A stretch of DNA of 64,000 bases from Blastococcus sp. KM273128 (GCF_021698975.1 NZ_SSXA01000012.1:1-64000); one strand, 5' to 3'; shown: positions 17,478 to 26,481, counted from the first letter of the stretch. The notes: generated by a model not told the origin, from the sequence alone. Program-made: numbers and translations.

Positions 17478-18470
17478 ATGCGATCGATCTGGCGCGGCGC
17501 CGTCTCGTTCGGCCTGGTCAGCATCGGGGTGAAGCTGTACTCGGCGACCGAGGACAAGGACATCCGCTTCCACCAGGTGCACGCGGCCGACGGCGGGCGG
17601 GTGAAGTACCGGCGGGTCTGCTCGATCGACGGCGAGGAGCTCGAGTACGCCGACATCGCCAAGGGCTACGAGCTGCCCAGCGGCGAGGTCGTGATCCTCA
17701 CCGACGAGGACTTCGACGAGCTGCCGCTGAGCACCCGCCGCGAGATCGAGGTGCTGGAGTTCGTCGACCAGGGCGAGATCGACCCGATCATGTTCGAGAA
17801 GACCTACTACCTGGAGCCCGACGGCCCCGCCGCCCGCCCCTACGTCCTGCTGCGCGACGCGCTCGAGAACGCCGGCCAGGTGGCGATCACCAAGATCGCG
17901 CTGCGGCAGCGCGAGTCCCTGGCGGCGCTGCGGGTGCGCGACGGCGTCCTGGTGCTGCACACGATGCGGTGGCCCGACGAGATCCGACGCCCCGACTTCG
18001 GCTTCCTCGACGAGGACATCTCGGTGCGGCCGCAGGAGCTGAAGATGGCCGAGGCCCTCATCGGCTCGATGACCACCGAGTTCGACCCCGAGCAGTTCAC
18101 CGACGACTACCGCGAGGCGATGACCGCCCTGCTGGAGGCCAAGCAGAGCGGGGGAGAGGTCGCCCAGCCGGCGGAGGTGCCCGACGAGGGGGCCGCCGTC
18201 GTCGACCTGATGAGCGCCCTGCGCCGCAGCGTCGAGCGGGCCCGCGGCGGTGCCGCGGACGAAGCGCCGGAGAAGCCGCCGGCGAAGAAGGCGGCGTCCA
18301 CCCGGAAGGCGGCCCCGCGCGCGACCGCCGCCGAGGCCGAGGAGAAGCCGCCGGCCAAGAAGGCCGCCGCCAGGAAGGCGGCCCCGAAGAAGGCGGCCGC
18401 GGGGAAGTCGACCTCGCGGGCCACCGGCGGCGACAAGCCCCCCGCCAAGCGGGCCCGCCGCAGCGCCTGA
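17478..18470 (+). CDS. ku: Non-homologous end-joining protein Ku
   Basis: A 330-residue bacterial Ku that forms a homodimeric ring on double-strand DNA ends and recruits LigD. The core starts MRSIWRGAVSFGLVSIGVKL and includes FHQVHAADGGRVKYRRVCS and GEIDPIMFEKTYYLEPDG. Residues ~258-330 are a lysine/alanine/proline tail with repeated PPAKKA and RKAAP units, like the basic extension of mycobacterial Ku that aids DNA binding. The next gene, the ligase, starts one base after the Ku stop, so the genes are an operon. Confidence 0.95.
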   Translation: MRSIWRGAVSFGLVSIGVKLYSATEDKDIRFHQVHAADGGRVKYRRVCSIDGEELEYADIAKGYELPSGEVVILTDEDFDELPLSTRREIEVLEFVDQGEIDPIMFEKTYYLEPDGPAARPYVLLRDALENAGQVAITKIALRQRESLAALRVRDGVLVLHTMRWPDEIRRPDFGFLDEDISVRPQELKMAEALIGSMTTEFDPEQFTDDYREAMTALLEAKQSGGEVAQPAEVPDEGAAVVDLMSALRRSVERARGGAADEAPEKPPAKKAASTRKAAPRATAAEAEEKPPAKKAAARKAAPKKAAAGKSTSRATGGDKPPAKRARRSA

Positions 18471-18471
18471 G

Positions 18472-19440
18472 GTGGCGGCGCCCGAACCGGCCGGCCTGCC
18501 GCTGCCGATGCTCGCCGTCCCCGGGGAGCTGCCCGCCGACGACGACGGCTGGGGCTACGAGTTCAAGTGGGACGGCGTGCGCGCGGTCGCCGGCGTGCGC
18601 GACGGGCGGCTGGTGCTCGCCTCGCGCAAGGGCGGTGACATCACCGTCCGCTACCCGGAGGTGGCGCGGCTGCCGGGTGCGCTCGCCGGGCGCGACGTCG
18701 TCGTCGACGGCGAGATCGTGCTCATGGACGCCCGGGGGCGGCCGGACTTCGGGGCGCTGCAGAACCGGATGCACCGCACCGGGCCCGAGGTGCCGCGCCT
18801 GGCGGCGGCCGCCCCGGTGACCTACCTGGTCTTCGACCTGCTCGCCCTCGACGGCGCCGACCTGCGCGGCCGACCCTACGGCGAGCGCCGGGCGCTGCTG
18901 GACGACCTCGCCCCGGCCGGCGCCCGGTGGGTGCTCACGCCGTGGTTCCCCGGCTCCGGCGCGCAGGTGCAGGCGGCGAGCGAGGAGAACGGCCTCGAGG
19001 GCGTCGTCGCCAAGCGGCTGGCCTCCCCGTACCGCGACGGCGTCCGCAGCCCCGAGTGGCGCAAGGTCAAGAACTTCTTCACCCAGTCCGTCGTCGTCGG
19101 CGGGTGGCGGCCCGGCCAGGGCCGGCGCGCGGGCACGATCGGCTCGCTGCTGGTCGGTGTGCCGGACGACGACGGCCGGCTGGTCTACGTCGGGCACGTG
19201 GGCACCGGCTTCGCCGACCAGGACCTGCGCGACCTCCAGCGGCTGCTCACCCGGCGGCCGTCGTCGCCGTTCGACGGGACGCTGCCGCGGGACATCACCC
19301 GGGACGCGCAGTGGGTCGAGCCCGACCTCGTCGGGGAGGTGGCCTACGCGGTCTGGACGGCGGAGGGGCGGCTGCGGCACCCGGTCTGGCGCGGGGTGCG
19401 CGACGACCTCGAGCCCGACGACGTGGTGCGCGAGACGTGA
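18472..19440 (+). CDS. ligD: LigD-type ATP-dependent DNA ligase (ligase domain only)
   Basis: A 322-residue ATP-dependent ligase. The adenylation motif EFKWDGVRA carries the nucleophile K32; VDGEIVLMD and EGVVAKRLASPYRDG are further nucleotidyltransferase motifs, and WRKVKNFFTQSVVVGGWRPG leads into the OB domain. It seals breaks held by Ku. In mycobacteria the ligase is fused to polymerase and phosphoesterase domains; here it is a separate polypeptide with the polymerase in the next gene, and no phosphoesterase is visible. Start GTG 18472 lies immediately after the Ku stop; its stop overlaps the next start (GTGA). Confidence 0.9.
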   Translation: MAAPEPAGLPLPMLAVPGELPADDDGWGYEFKWDGVRAVAGVRDGRLVLASRKGGDITVRYPEVARLPGALAGRDVVVDGEIVLMDARGRPDFGALQNRMHRTGPEVPRLAAAAPVTYLVFDLLALDGADLRGRPYGERRALLDDLAPAGARWVLTPWFPGSGAQVQAASEENGLEGVVAKRLASPYRDGVRSPEWRKVKNFFTQSVVVGGWRPGQGRRAGTIGSLLVGVPDDDGRLVYVGHVGTGFADQDLRDLQRLLTRRPSSPFDGTLPRDITRDAQWVEPDLVGEVAYAVWTAEGRLRHPVWRGVRDDLEPDDVVRET

Positions 19441-20369
19441 GCCCCGCCAAGCAGCTCGTGGAGATCGGCGGCCGGCGGCTGTCGGTGTCGAACCTGGAGA
19501 AGGTGCTCTTCCCCGAGGTGGGCTTCACCAAGGCGCAGGTCATCGACTACTACGTGCGCATCGCGCCGGTGCTGCTGCCGCACCTGGCCGGCCGGCCGGT
19601 CACCTTCACCCGGTGGCCCGACGGGGTGGAGGGGCAGGCCTTCTTCGAGAAGAACAGCGCCCGGCACGCCCCGGAGTGGGTGCGCCGGGTGCGGCTGCCG
19701 AGCCCGGGCAGCTCGCGGGGCCGCGAGACGCTGGACATGGTGCTGCTCGCCGACGTCCCGGACCTGGCGTGGGCGGCGAACCTCGCGGCCCTGGAGGTGC
19801 ACGTCCCGCAGTGGCGGGTTGACGACGCCGGTGAGCCCCAGCTGCCCGACCTGCTGGTGCTCGACCTCGACCCGGGCCCGGAGACCGGCATCGCCGAGTG
19901 CTGCGAGGTGGCCGAGCGGCTCGGCGTGCGGCTCGAGGCCGACGGGCTGGACCCGGTGGTGAAGACGTCGGGCTCCAAGGGGATGCAGGTGTACGCGCCG
20001 ATCGAGCCGCCGGCCGACCGCGAGCACCCCAGCCGGTACGCGAAGGCGCTGGCGCAGGAGCTCTCCGCCGAGACGCCCGAGCACGTCGTCTGGCGGATGG
20101 AGAAGGCGCTGCGCCCGGGCAAGGTGCTCATCGACTGGAGCCAGAACAACCCGGCCAAGACGACGGTGGCGCCCTACTCGCTGCGCGCCCGGGCGGGCGC
20201 GACGGTCTCCACGCCGATCGGCTGGGACGAGCTGGACGCCGTGCGCGACGGCTCGCTCGACCCGGGCGCGCTGCGCTTCACGACCGACCAGGTGCTGGCC
20301 CGCGTCGAGGAGTACGGCGACCTCTTCGACGTCGCGGGCGCCCGCCGCGCACCGCTGCCCGCGGCCTGA
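19437..20369 (+). CDS. LigD-type polymerase/primase (PrimPol)
   Basis: A 310-residue archaeo-eukaryotic primase-like polymerase of the LigD PolDom family, which fills gaps and adds nucleotides or ribonucleotides during end joining. It shows SNLEKVLFPEVGFTKAQVI near residue 16, the catalytic acids in LVLDLDPGP (~residues 140-147), KTSGSKGMQVY (~180) and IDWSQNNPAKTTVAPYSLR, a conserved segment near residue 240. It overlaps the ligase stop by four bases (GTGA), so it is translationally coupled in a Ku-ligase-polymerase operon. Confidence 0.9.
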   Translation: MSPAKQLVEIGGRRLSVSNLEKVLFPEVGFTKAQVIDYYVRIAPVLLPHLAGRPVTFTRWPDGVEGQAFFEKNSARHAPEWVRRVRLPSPGSSRGRETLDMVLLADVPDLAWAANLAALEVHVPQWRVDDAGEPQLPDLLVLDLDPGPETGIAECCEVAERLGVRLEADGLDPVVKTSGSKGMQVYAPIEPPADREHPSRYAKALAQELSAETPEHVVWRMEKALRPGKVLIDWSQNNPAKTTVAPYSLRARAGATVSTPIGWDELDAVRDGSLDPGALRFTTDQVLARVEEYGDLFDVAGARRAPLPAA

Positions 20370-20442
20370 CGACCGGCCCCCTCGCACGCTCGGGGTGAGC
20401 CTCTGGACGGGGCCGCGATCGTGCTCTGGGAAACTCTGCGCC

Positions 20443-21324
20443 ATGTCAGCCGCCGACCAGCACGACCCGCGCACCGCCGACCTCGGGCGGCTGGTCGTCC
20501 GCTGCCCCGACCGTCCCGGGATCGTCGCGGCCCTCAGCGGGCTGATGGCCGACGTCGGCGCGAACATCACCGAGTCCCAGCAGCACTCGTCGGACCCCAG
20601 CGGGGGCGTCTTCACCCTGCGGCTGGAGTTCGTGCTCGCCGACCTCGCCGGCCGGCGCGCGGAGCTGGAGGGGCGGCTGGACCAGCTGACCCGCGAGTGG
20701 GGGCTCACCTGGCGGCTGACCGAGGCCGCGCACCGCCCCACGCTCGCGGTCTTCGTCAGCCGCACCGACCACGTGCTGCAGGAGCTCGTCTACCGGGTGC
20801 GCGCCGGCGACCTGCGGGCCGACATCACCGCGGTCGTCAGCAACCACCCCGACCTGGAGCCGGTCGCGGCCGCGGCCGGCATCCCGTTCCACCACGTGCC
20901 GGTCACGCCGGCCACCAAGGCCGAGGCCGAGGCGCGGGCGCTGGAGATCGTCGGCGACGTCGACCTGGTGGTGCTGGCGCGCTACATGCAGATCGTCTCG
21001 CCGGAGTTCTGCGCCCGGTTCCCCGAGCGGCTGATCAACATCCACCACAGCTTCCTGCCGGCCTTCGTGGGGGCGAACCCGTACCAGGCCGCGCACGACC
21101 GCGGGGTGAAGCTGATCGGGGCGACCGCCCACTACGTCACGGCCGAGCTGGACGCCGGGCCGATCATCGAGCAGGAGGTCGCCCGGGTGGACCACCGCGC
21201 GACGGTCGAGGACATGCGGCGGGTCGGGCGCTACGTCGAGCGCCAGGTGCTGGCCCAGGCGGTCACCTGGCACGTCGAGGACCGGGTCATCGTCGAGGGC
21301 GACCGGACCATCGTCTTCGCCTGA
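20443..21324 (+). CDS. purU: Formyltetrahydrofolate deformylase
   Basis: A 293-residue PurU that hydrolyses 10-formyl-THF to formate and THF, balancing one-carbon pools. An N-terminal ACT domain (VVRCPDRPGIVAALSGLMAD, about residues 15-35) may bind glycine/methionine-type regulators. The formyltransferase-fold domain follows (~95-275), with the catalytic Asn and His in NIHHSFLPAFVGANPY and the Asp in AELDAGPIIEQ. Start ATG 20443 was chosen because the ACT domain begins soon after. The stop codon lies inside the first unit of a tandem 37-bp repeat. Confidence 0.92.
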   Translation: MSAADQHDPRTADLGRLVVRCPDRPGIVAALSGLMADVGANITESQQHSSDPSGGVFTLRLEFVLADLAGRRAELEGRLDQLTREWGLTWRLTEAAHRPTLAVFVSRTDHVLQELVYRVRAGDLRADITAVVSNHPDLEPVAAAAGIPFHHVPVTPATKAEAEARALEIVGDVDLVVLARYMQIVSPEFCARFPERLINIHHSFLPAFVGANPYQAAHDRGVKLIGATAHYVTAELDAGPIIEQEVARVDHRATVEDMRRVGRYVERQVLAQAVTWHVEDRVIVEGDRTIVFA

Positions 21325-21394
21325 CCACCCCGGCCCGCCGCGCCACGATCAGCTCACCTGACCACCCCGGCCCGCCGCGCCACGATCAGCTCAC
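21321..21394 (+). repeat. Two exact tandem 37-bp repeats at the purU stop
   Basis: Units 21321-21357 and 21358-21394 are identical and begin CTGACCACCCCGG; the first contains the purU TGA. The second runs into CTGATCATC, giving GATCAG-N5-CTGATC (21384-21400). Related short palindromes recur at 21460 and 24053. Confidence 0.8.
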
Positions 21395-21670
21395 CTGATC
21401 ATCGGGCGTCCACCCTCGCGGTGGGCGCTGAGGGAGGACGCGCCACGACCAGGTCGGCTGATCATCCGGCGGGCGCGGGATCCCCCCGGTGCGGGACGGG
21501 CTCCCGGAAGCGGTGCGTCCCTTGCGGCGGGGTCGGCCGGCGTCCTCCGCGGGGTGGGGCGCCCGACCGCGCCGCACACCACGCGGTCGGCGGATGCGCG
21601 GCGAGGTCGACCACCGTTCACCCCGCCGACGGGTGCCCTTTTCTTGACTGACTCAAGAAAAGGGCGTTGG
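21325..21670. other. 346-bp intergenic region between purU and fur
   Basis: It contains most of the tandem 37-bp repeats, further GATCA-containing short palindromes to about 21470, a copy of the 14-mer GAGGGAGGACGCGC (21430-21443) that recurs after katA, and the AT-rich operator of fur (21635-21665). No coding frame with a ribosome site was found. Confidence 0.6.
21635..21665. promoter_or_regulatory. Perfect palindromic Fur-type operator/promoter
   Basis: The 13-bp arms 21635-21647 and 21653-21665 pair perfectly around CTGAC; the core TTCTTGACTGACTCAAGAA is strikingly AT-rich for this genome. It ends 5 bp before the fur ATG. AT-rich palindromes in this position control furA-katG and furS/catR-type operons, so autorepression with peroxide or iron relief is expected. 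Confidence 0.75.
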
Positions 21671-22168
21671 ATGGTCGCCGTGGAGACGACCTGGGCGCAC
21701 CGGCTGCGGGAGGCGGGGCTGCGCGTGACGCGTCCCCGGCTGTCGGTGCTGGGCGTCCTGGCCGACCGGCCGCACGCTGACGCCGGCACGATCGTGACCG
21801 TCGCCCGCGAGCTGCACCCGTCGCTGTCGCCGCAGGCCGTCTACGGCGTGCTCGAGGCGTTCGTCGCCGCGGGGATCGCCCGCCGGATCGAGCCCGCGGG
21901 TGCGCCCGCGTTGTTCGAGCTGCGGGTGGGCGACAACCACCACCACCTGGTCTGCCGCTCGTGCGGCGCGGTCGCGGATGTCGACTGCGTCCTGGGCGCG
22001 GCCCCCTGCCTGGCCCCCTCCGATCCGGCCGGCTTCGTCATCGACGAGGCCGAGGTCGTGTTCTGGGGGTCGTGCCAGGCATGTCAGAACCGCGACCGCC
22101 AGGTCGCGGCCGCCGCCGACCCCGTGCAGCTCGAGGAGCACGGGACCCGAGGAGGAGCAGGAGCATGA
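21671..22168 (+). CDS. Fur-family peroxide/metal-responsive repressor
   Basis: A 165-residue Fur protein. An N-terminal winged helix ([20 protein letters not shown], then [20 protein letters not shown] as recognition helix) is followed by the metal-binding core [21 protein letters not shown] and a second Cys pair CQACQ near residue 137, which gives a structural zinc site. Its stop overlaps the catalase start (ATGA), as furA-katG and catR-catA pairs do, so it most likely represses this operon under low peroxide. Whether it senses iron, manganese or haem cannot be told. Start ATG 21671, just after the operator. Confidence 0.9.
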   Translation: MVAVETTWAHRLREAGLRVTRPRLSVLGVLADRPHADAGTIVTVARELHPSLSPQAVYGVLEAFVAAGIARRIEPAGAPALFELRVGDNHHHLVCRSCGAVADVDCVLGAAPCLAPSDPAGFVIDEAEVVFWGSCQACQNRDRQVAAAADPVQLEEHGTRGGAGA

Positions 22169-23823
22169 CCGACGTCGCATCGCAGGGCACGGCGCCCAGC
22201 CAGGCCGGCAAGCCCGTCCTGACCAACCGCCAGGGCCACCCTGTCTACGACAACCAGAACCAGCGGACGGTGGGTGCCCGTGGCCCCGCCACGCTGGAGA
22301 ACTACCAGTTCCTCGAGAAGATCAGCCACTTCGACCGGGAGCGCATCCCGGAGCGCGTGGTGCACGCCCGCGGCGTGACCGCCTACGGCTACTTCGAGGC
22401 CGACGGCACCGTCGGGGACGAGCCGATCGCGACGTACACCCGCGCCAAGCTGTTCCAGGAGAAGGGCAAGCGCACCGACGTCGCGCTGCGCTTCTCGACC
22501 GTGGCCGGCGGCCGGGACTCCTCGGAGATGGCCCGCGACCCGCGCGGCTTCGCCGTGAAGTTCTACACCGAGGACGGCAACTGGGACCTCGTCGGCAACA
22601 ACCTGGGCGTCTTCTTCATCCGGGACGCCATCAAGTTCCCCGACTTCATCCACTCGCAGAAGCCGGACCCGGTCACCTTCGAGGCCAACGTCGCCGAGCG
22701 CGCGTTCGACTTCTTCAGCCAGACCCCCGAGGCCATGCACATGGTCTCCCTCGTCTTCAGCCCGCGCGGCCTGCCGGCGTCCTACCGGACCATGCAGGGC
22801 TTCGGCGTGAACACCTACAAGTGGGTCAACGCTCAGGGTGAGACCGTCCTGGTCAAGTACCACTGGCTGCCGAAGCAGGGCGTGAAGTCCTACACCGCCG
22901 AGGACGGCGCGAAGGTTCAGGCGCAGACCCTCGGGGCGCACACCAAGGACCTCTACGACTCGATCGCCGCGGGCGACTTCCCGTCGTGGGAGCTGCACGT
23001 GCAGCTCATGAGCGACGACGAGCACCCCGAGCTGGACTTCGACCCGCTGGACGACACCAAGGTGTGGCCGGAGGAGGTCTTCCCGCTCCGCAAGGTCGGC
23101 ACCATGACCCTGGACCGGATGCCCGAGGACTTCTTCTCGGAGAACGAGCAGATCGCCTTCGGCACCGGTGTGCTGGTCGACGGGCTGGACTTCTCCGACG
23201 ACAAGATGCTGGTCGGCCGGACGTTCTCCTACTCCGACACCCAGCGCTACCGGGTGGGGCCGAACTACCTGCAGCTGCCGGTGAACCGGCCCAAGGTGGA
23301 GGTGCGGACCAACCAGCAGGGCGGCCCGATGTCCTACGGCCGCGACGTCGTGGGGGACAACCCGCACGTCAACTACGAGCCGTCGATCACCGGCGGCCTG
23401 CGCGAGGGCACCTACCCCGCGCACGACGAGCAGGGCCCGGTCATCAACGGTCGGCTCACGCGCAAGCGGATCCCGCGGACCAACGACTACAAGCAGGCCG
23501 GCGAGCGCTACCTGCTGAGCGAGCAGTGGGAGAAGGACGACCTGGTCACCAACCTGGTCGGCGCCCTGCAGCAGTGCCGCCGCGAGATCCAGGAGCGGAT
23601 GGTCTGGCACTTCTTCATGTGCGAGGACGAGTGGGGCCAGCGCGTCGGTGACGCGCTCGGCATCACCGCGGACGACGTCCGCGGCCTGCCGCCGCTGCAG
23701 ACGCAGACCCTCACCGAGGAGGAGCAGCAGCGCGCCGCCAACCTCGGCAAGAACGGTCCGCGTGACGTGACCGGCCTGGTCATGACGCACTGCGTGCCGA
23801 ACGAGCGCGTCGTCGTCGCCTGA
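22165..23823 (+). CDS. katA: Monofunctional haem catalase
   Basis: A 552-residue catalase that converts hydrogen peroxide to water and oxygen. The distal His is H67 in RVVHARGV and the distal Asn is in [15 protein letters not shown] (residues 140-154). The proximal haem-binding Tyr is in [15 protein letters not shown]. Length and motifs fit the typical non-bifunctional clade. A purine-rich GGAGGAGCAGGAG precedes ATG 22165, and the start overlaps the fur stop, so the repressor and the enzyme are made from one message. Two strong hairpins follow the stop. Confidence 0.95.
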   Translation: MTDVASQGTAPSQAGKPVLTNRQGHPVYDNQNQRTVGARGPATLENYQFLEKISHFDRERIPERVVHARGVTAYGYFEADGTVGDEPIATYTRAKLFQEKGKRTDVALRFSTVAGGRDSSEMARDPRGFAVKFYTEDGNWDLVGNNLGVFFIRDAIKFPDFIHSQKPDPVTFEANVAERAFDFFSQTPEAMHMVSLVFSPRGLPASYRTMQGFGVNTYKWVNAQGETVLVKYHWLPKQGVKSYTAEDGAKVQAQTLGAHTKDLYDSIAAGDFPSWELHVQLMSDDEHPELDFDPLDDTKVWPEEVFPLRKVGTMTLDRMPEDFFSENEQIAFGTGVLVDGLDFSDDKMLVGRTFSYSDTQRYRVGPNYLQLPVNRPKVEVRTNQQGGPMSYGRDVVGDNPHVNYEPSITGGLREGTYPAHDEQGPVINGRLTRKRIPRTNDYKQAGERYLLSEQWEKDDLVTNLVGALQQCRREIQERMVWHFFMCEDEWGQRVGDALGITADDVRGLPPLQTQTLTEEEQQRAANLGKNGPRDVTGLVMTHCVPNERVVVA

Positions 23824-23838
23824 CGAGGACCCGGTGCC

Positions 23839-23864
23839 CCCCGCCGCTCCCACTCGCGGCGGGG
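23839..23864 (+). terminator. First hairpin after katA
   Basis: Arms CCCCGCCGC (23839-23847) and GCGGCGGGG (23856-23864) pair perfectly around an 8-base loop, 15 bp after the catalase stop. Confidence 0.55.
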
Positions 23865-23882
23865 CCAGGCGCCGGGGACGCC

Positions 23883-23919
23883 AGCGGGCCGCGACCGGAT
23901 CATCCGGTCGCGGCCCGCT
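23883..23919 (+). terminator. Second, stronger hairpin after katA
   Basis: A perfect 16-bp inverted repeat (23883-23898 with 23904-23919) with the loop ATCAT. It is likely the main terminator of the fur-katA message. Confidence 0.7.
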
Positions 23920-24009
23920 GTGCGTCGTCCCCCGGTACCCGGCGGGCGCGGTGCCGGCCGCAAACCGCCGGGTCGGGACGGGCCCGGGGCGGCGTCTTCC
24001 CTCACCGCA

Positions 24010-24069
24010 GCGCGTCCTCCCGCACCGCCCACCGCGAGGGAGGACGCGCGATGATCAGGGGACCTGATC
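24010..24069. repeat. Composite intergenic palindromic element
   Basis: A perfect 12-bp inverted repeat (24010-24021 with 24038-24049) is followed at once by GATCAGG-GGA-CCTGATC (24053-24069). It contains the 14-mer GAGGGAGGACGCGC (24036-24049) found in the same orientation before fur. It looks like a dispersed intergenic repeat; it may also terminate the leftward gene ending at 24086. Confidence 0.55.
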
Positions 24070-24085
24070 CCAGCGGGGGAGGGGG

Positions 24086-25039
24086 TCAGTCGCGGGGGCC
24101 GCGGCGGTCCTGGTCGGCGAGGAAGCGCTCGAACTCGGCGCCGATCTCCTCCGCGCTGGGCACCTCGCCGGCGCCGCCGAGCAGGTCGGTGCCCTCGCGG
24201 GCGGCGGTGAAGGAGTCGTACTGCTCCTCCAGGGCGGCGACGACGGCGACGTTGTCCGCCGACCGCGCGATCTGGGCGTCGACCTCGGTGCGGTGCAGCT
24301 CAGCGGCCTCGCGGAGCGACTCGGTGGGCAGGCGGAGCCCGGTCAGCCGCTCCAGGTGCTCGAGCAGCGTGAGCGACGCGGCGGGGTAGGTGGCCTGCGC
24401 CAGGTAGTGCGGCACGTGCGCAGCCACGCCGAAGGCGTCCACCCCGGCTTCGCCCATGCGCAGCTCCAGCAGCGCCGAGACGCTCCCCGGGATGCGCATC
24501 TCGCCCCAGTACACCGGATAGGACTCGATCAGCTGCCGCCGTGTCGCGTGCGCGGTGACGGTGACCGGCCGGGTGTGGGGCACCGGCATCGGGATCGCCT
24601 GCAACGCCGCGACCGAGGTGACCCCCAGCCGCTCCACCAGGCCGCCGACGGCCGCGGCGAACCGCTCCCACGCGTAGTCGGGCTCGGCGCCGTGCAGCAG
24701 GAGGAACTCCTCGCCCGCGTCGTCCTCCACGGCGTAGAGCTGGATCTCCGGCGAGGTGAACGACTCGTAGCGGTCGGCGTTGAACGTCATCCGCGGGCGG
24801 CGGGCCCGGTAGTCGACGAGGCTGTCGGCGTCCAAGCGGGCGATCACCTCGTGCGGCAGCGAGGCCAGCAGGTGCGCGCCGGCCAGCGTGCCGGCGGAGG
24901 CGGCGTCGAAGTCACCGGCGAGGTCGTGCACGAGCACGAGCCCCCGGCGCCCGGCCGGGTCGCCGACGGCGGCCTCGCGGGTGAGGAACGGCTCGGCCGC
25001 GGGGAGCAGCTCGACCAGGTCCTCCGGTCGCTGGGCCAC
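24086..25039 (-). CDS. PAC2-family protein
   Basis: A 317-residue PAC2 (proteasome assembly chaperone-like, COG2047) protein. It shows GLVLVHDLAGDFDAASAGTL near residue 33, DYRARRPRMTFNADRYES, and IPMPVPHTRPVTVTAHATRR, conserved segments of the actinobacterial PAC2 family. Actinobacterial members are encoded outside the proteasome locus and their function is not settled. GTG 25039 is preceded by AGGAGGTG at five bases, a strong site that decides the start. A terminator for the upstream leftward gene lies just before it, so it is transcribed alone. Confidence 0.82.
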   Translation of the reverse strand: MAQRPEDLVELLPAAEPFLTREAAVGDPAGRRGLVLVHDLAGDFDAASAGTLAGAHLLASLPHEVIARLDADSLVDYRARRPRMTFNADRYESFTSPEIQLYAVEDDAGEEFLLLHGAEPDYAWERFAAAVGGLVERLGVTSVAALQAIPMPVPHTRPVTVTAHATRRQLIESYPVYWGEMRIPGSVSALLELRMGEAGVDAFGVAAHVPHYLAQATYPAASLTLLEHLERLTGLRLPTESLREAAELHRTEVDAQIARSADNVAVVAALEEQYDSFTAAREGTDLLGGAGEVPSAEEIGAEFERFLADQDRRGPRD

Positions 25040-25100
25040 GGGGCACCTCCTGTGTCGGGTGGTCCGGTGTGACGGCGCGTCACGCCTCCCGGTAGAGCCT

Positions 25101-25143
25101 CCGGGCGGCCCGCGGCATTCCCGCCCGCTCGCGGGCCGCCCGG
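25101..25143 (-). terminator. Hairpin after the AI-2E-type transporter gene
   Basis: Perfect 14-bp arms (25101-25114 with 25130-25143) around a 15-base loop, 10 bp downstream of the leftward stop at 25153. Confidence 0.65.
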
Positions 25144-25152
25144 TCGGGTGGC

Positions 25153-26481
25153 TCAGCGGGTGGCGCGCTCCTCCCGGTCGCCCTCGCCGGGCTGCGGCTC
25201 GGCGTCCCCCTCCTGCGCCGGGGCGACCGGCTCGTGGGTCAGGTGGGCGCCGGTCTCGTCGGGGACGATCTGCGCCCGGGTGCCGTCTGGCAGCACCTCC
25301 GGGGACTTCCCGTCCAGCTGGTCGCGCCCGTAGCGGTAGGCGACGGCGATGAGCGCGGTCACCGGGACGGCGAGGAAGGCGCCGATGATGCCGGCCAGGC
25401 TGGCACCCGCGGTCACGGCGAGGATGACCACGGCGGCGTGCAGGTTCAGCCCCCGGCCCTGAAGGATCGGCTGCAGGATGTTGCCCTCGATCTGCTGCAC
25501 CAGGATCACGATCCCGAGCACGATCAGGGCGGTGGTGAAGCCGCTGTCGACCAGCGCGATCAGCACCGCGAAACCGCCGGCGACGAACGCACCGATGATC
25601 GGGATGAACGCGCCGAAGAAGGTCAGCACGGCCAGCGGCAGCACCAGGGGCACGCCGAGGATCCACAGCCCCAGGGCGATGAAGAAGGCATCGAAGAAGC
25701 CCACGAGCGCCTGCTGGCGGATGAACTCCGACAGCGTCGACCAGGTCTTGTAGGAGAGCGCGGCCACGTGCGGCGCGGCGGGCGGGCCGGTCTGCGCGGC
25801 GAGCCACGGCACCCAGCGGGGCCCGTCCTTCAGGAAGAAGAAGGTGAGCACCAGCGCCAGCACCAGGTTGATCAACGCGCCGCCGATCGCCGTGGCGCCG
25901 GTGACGGCGTACTGCGCGATGTTCTGCGCGTTGCCCTGGATGGTGTTGATGGCCTGGTCGACCGCGTTGCCGATCTGCTCCTCGCCCAGGTTGAACGGGG
26001 GCCCGGTCAGCCAGTCCTGCAGCTGCTCCAGCCCGACGCTCACCCCGTCGGCGAGCTCCTCGACCTGCTGGACGACGGGCGGCGCGATCAGCGCGATGAT
26101 CCCGGCGAAGGCGGCGAAGAAGGTGAGCAGGACGGTGAGCGCGGCGAGGGCCGAGGGCCAGCCGTGGTTGCGCAGGAACCGGGTCGGCGGCCACAGCACC
26201 GTGGTGAAGAGCAGCCCCAGCACCACCGGCAGCAGCACGACCCACAGCTTGCCCAGCACGTAGCCGAGGACGATGACGCCGCCGGCGACCAGCAGCAGCT
26301 CGGCCGAGGCGACGGCCACCGCCCGGCTCGCCCGCCGCATGCGCTCGCCGCGCTCGTCGGTGGGCGCGGGGGCGTGCGTGGCCGGCTGGACGCCGGCGTC
26401 CGGCGTGGGCTGGTCGGGCTCGACGTCGTCGGGCGTCTCGTCCGGCGGCGGGTCCGTGCGACCGGGCAAGCGGATCCTCAT
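25153..26481 (-). CDS. AI-2E family transporter (YdiK/PerM type)
   Basis: A 442-residue membrane protein with about eight helices. Soluble, acidic low-complexity tails lie at both ends (residues 1-50 and ~395-442). The central loop VEELADGVSVGLEQLQDWLT and the motif FFGAFIPIIGAFVAGG followed by QQIEGNILQPILQGRGLNLH are family signatures. Members export autoinducer-2-like molecules or move cations; the substrate here is unknown. A second member of the same family is at 29576-30871. The tails are unlike the core and suggest regulatory or cytoplasmic interactions. Confidence 0.85.
   Translation of the reverse strand: MRIRLPGRTDPPPDETPDDVEPDQPTPDAGVQPATHAPAPTDERGERMRRASRAVAVASAELLLVAGGVIVLGYVLGKLWVVLLPVVLGLLFTTVLWPPTRFLRNHGWPSALAALTVLLTFFAAFAGIIALIAPPVVQQVEELADGVSVGLEQLQDWLTGPPFNLGEEQIGNAVDQAINTIQGNAQNIAQYAVTGATAIGGALINLVLALVLTFFFLKDGPRWVPWLAAQTGPPAAPHVAALSYKTWSTLSEFIRQQALVGFFDAFFIALGLWILGVPLVLPLAVLTFFGAFIPIIGAFVAGGFAVLIALVDSGFTTALIVLGIVILVQQIEGNILQPILQGRGLNLHAAVVILAVTAGASLAGIIGAFLAVPVTALIAVAYRYGRDQLDGKSPEVLPDGTRAQIVPDETGAHLTHEPVAPAQEGDAEPQPGEGDREERATR

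Noticed and set aside
18100..18470. Lysine/alanine/proline tail of Ku as a sequencing artefact
   Set aside because: The frame is continuous, and basic Ku tails with PAKKA-like units are normal in actinobacteria.
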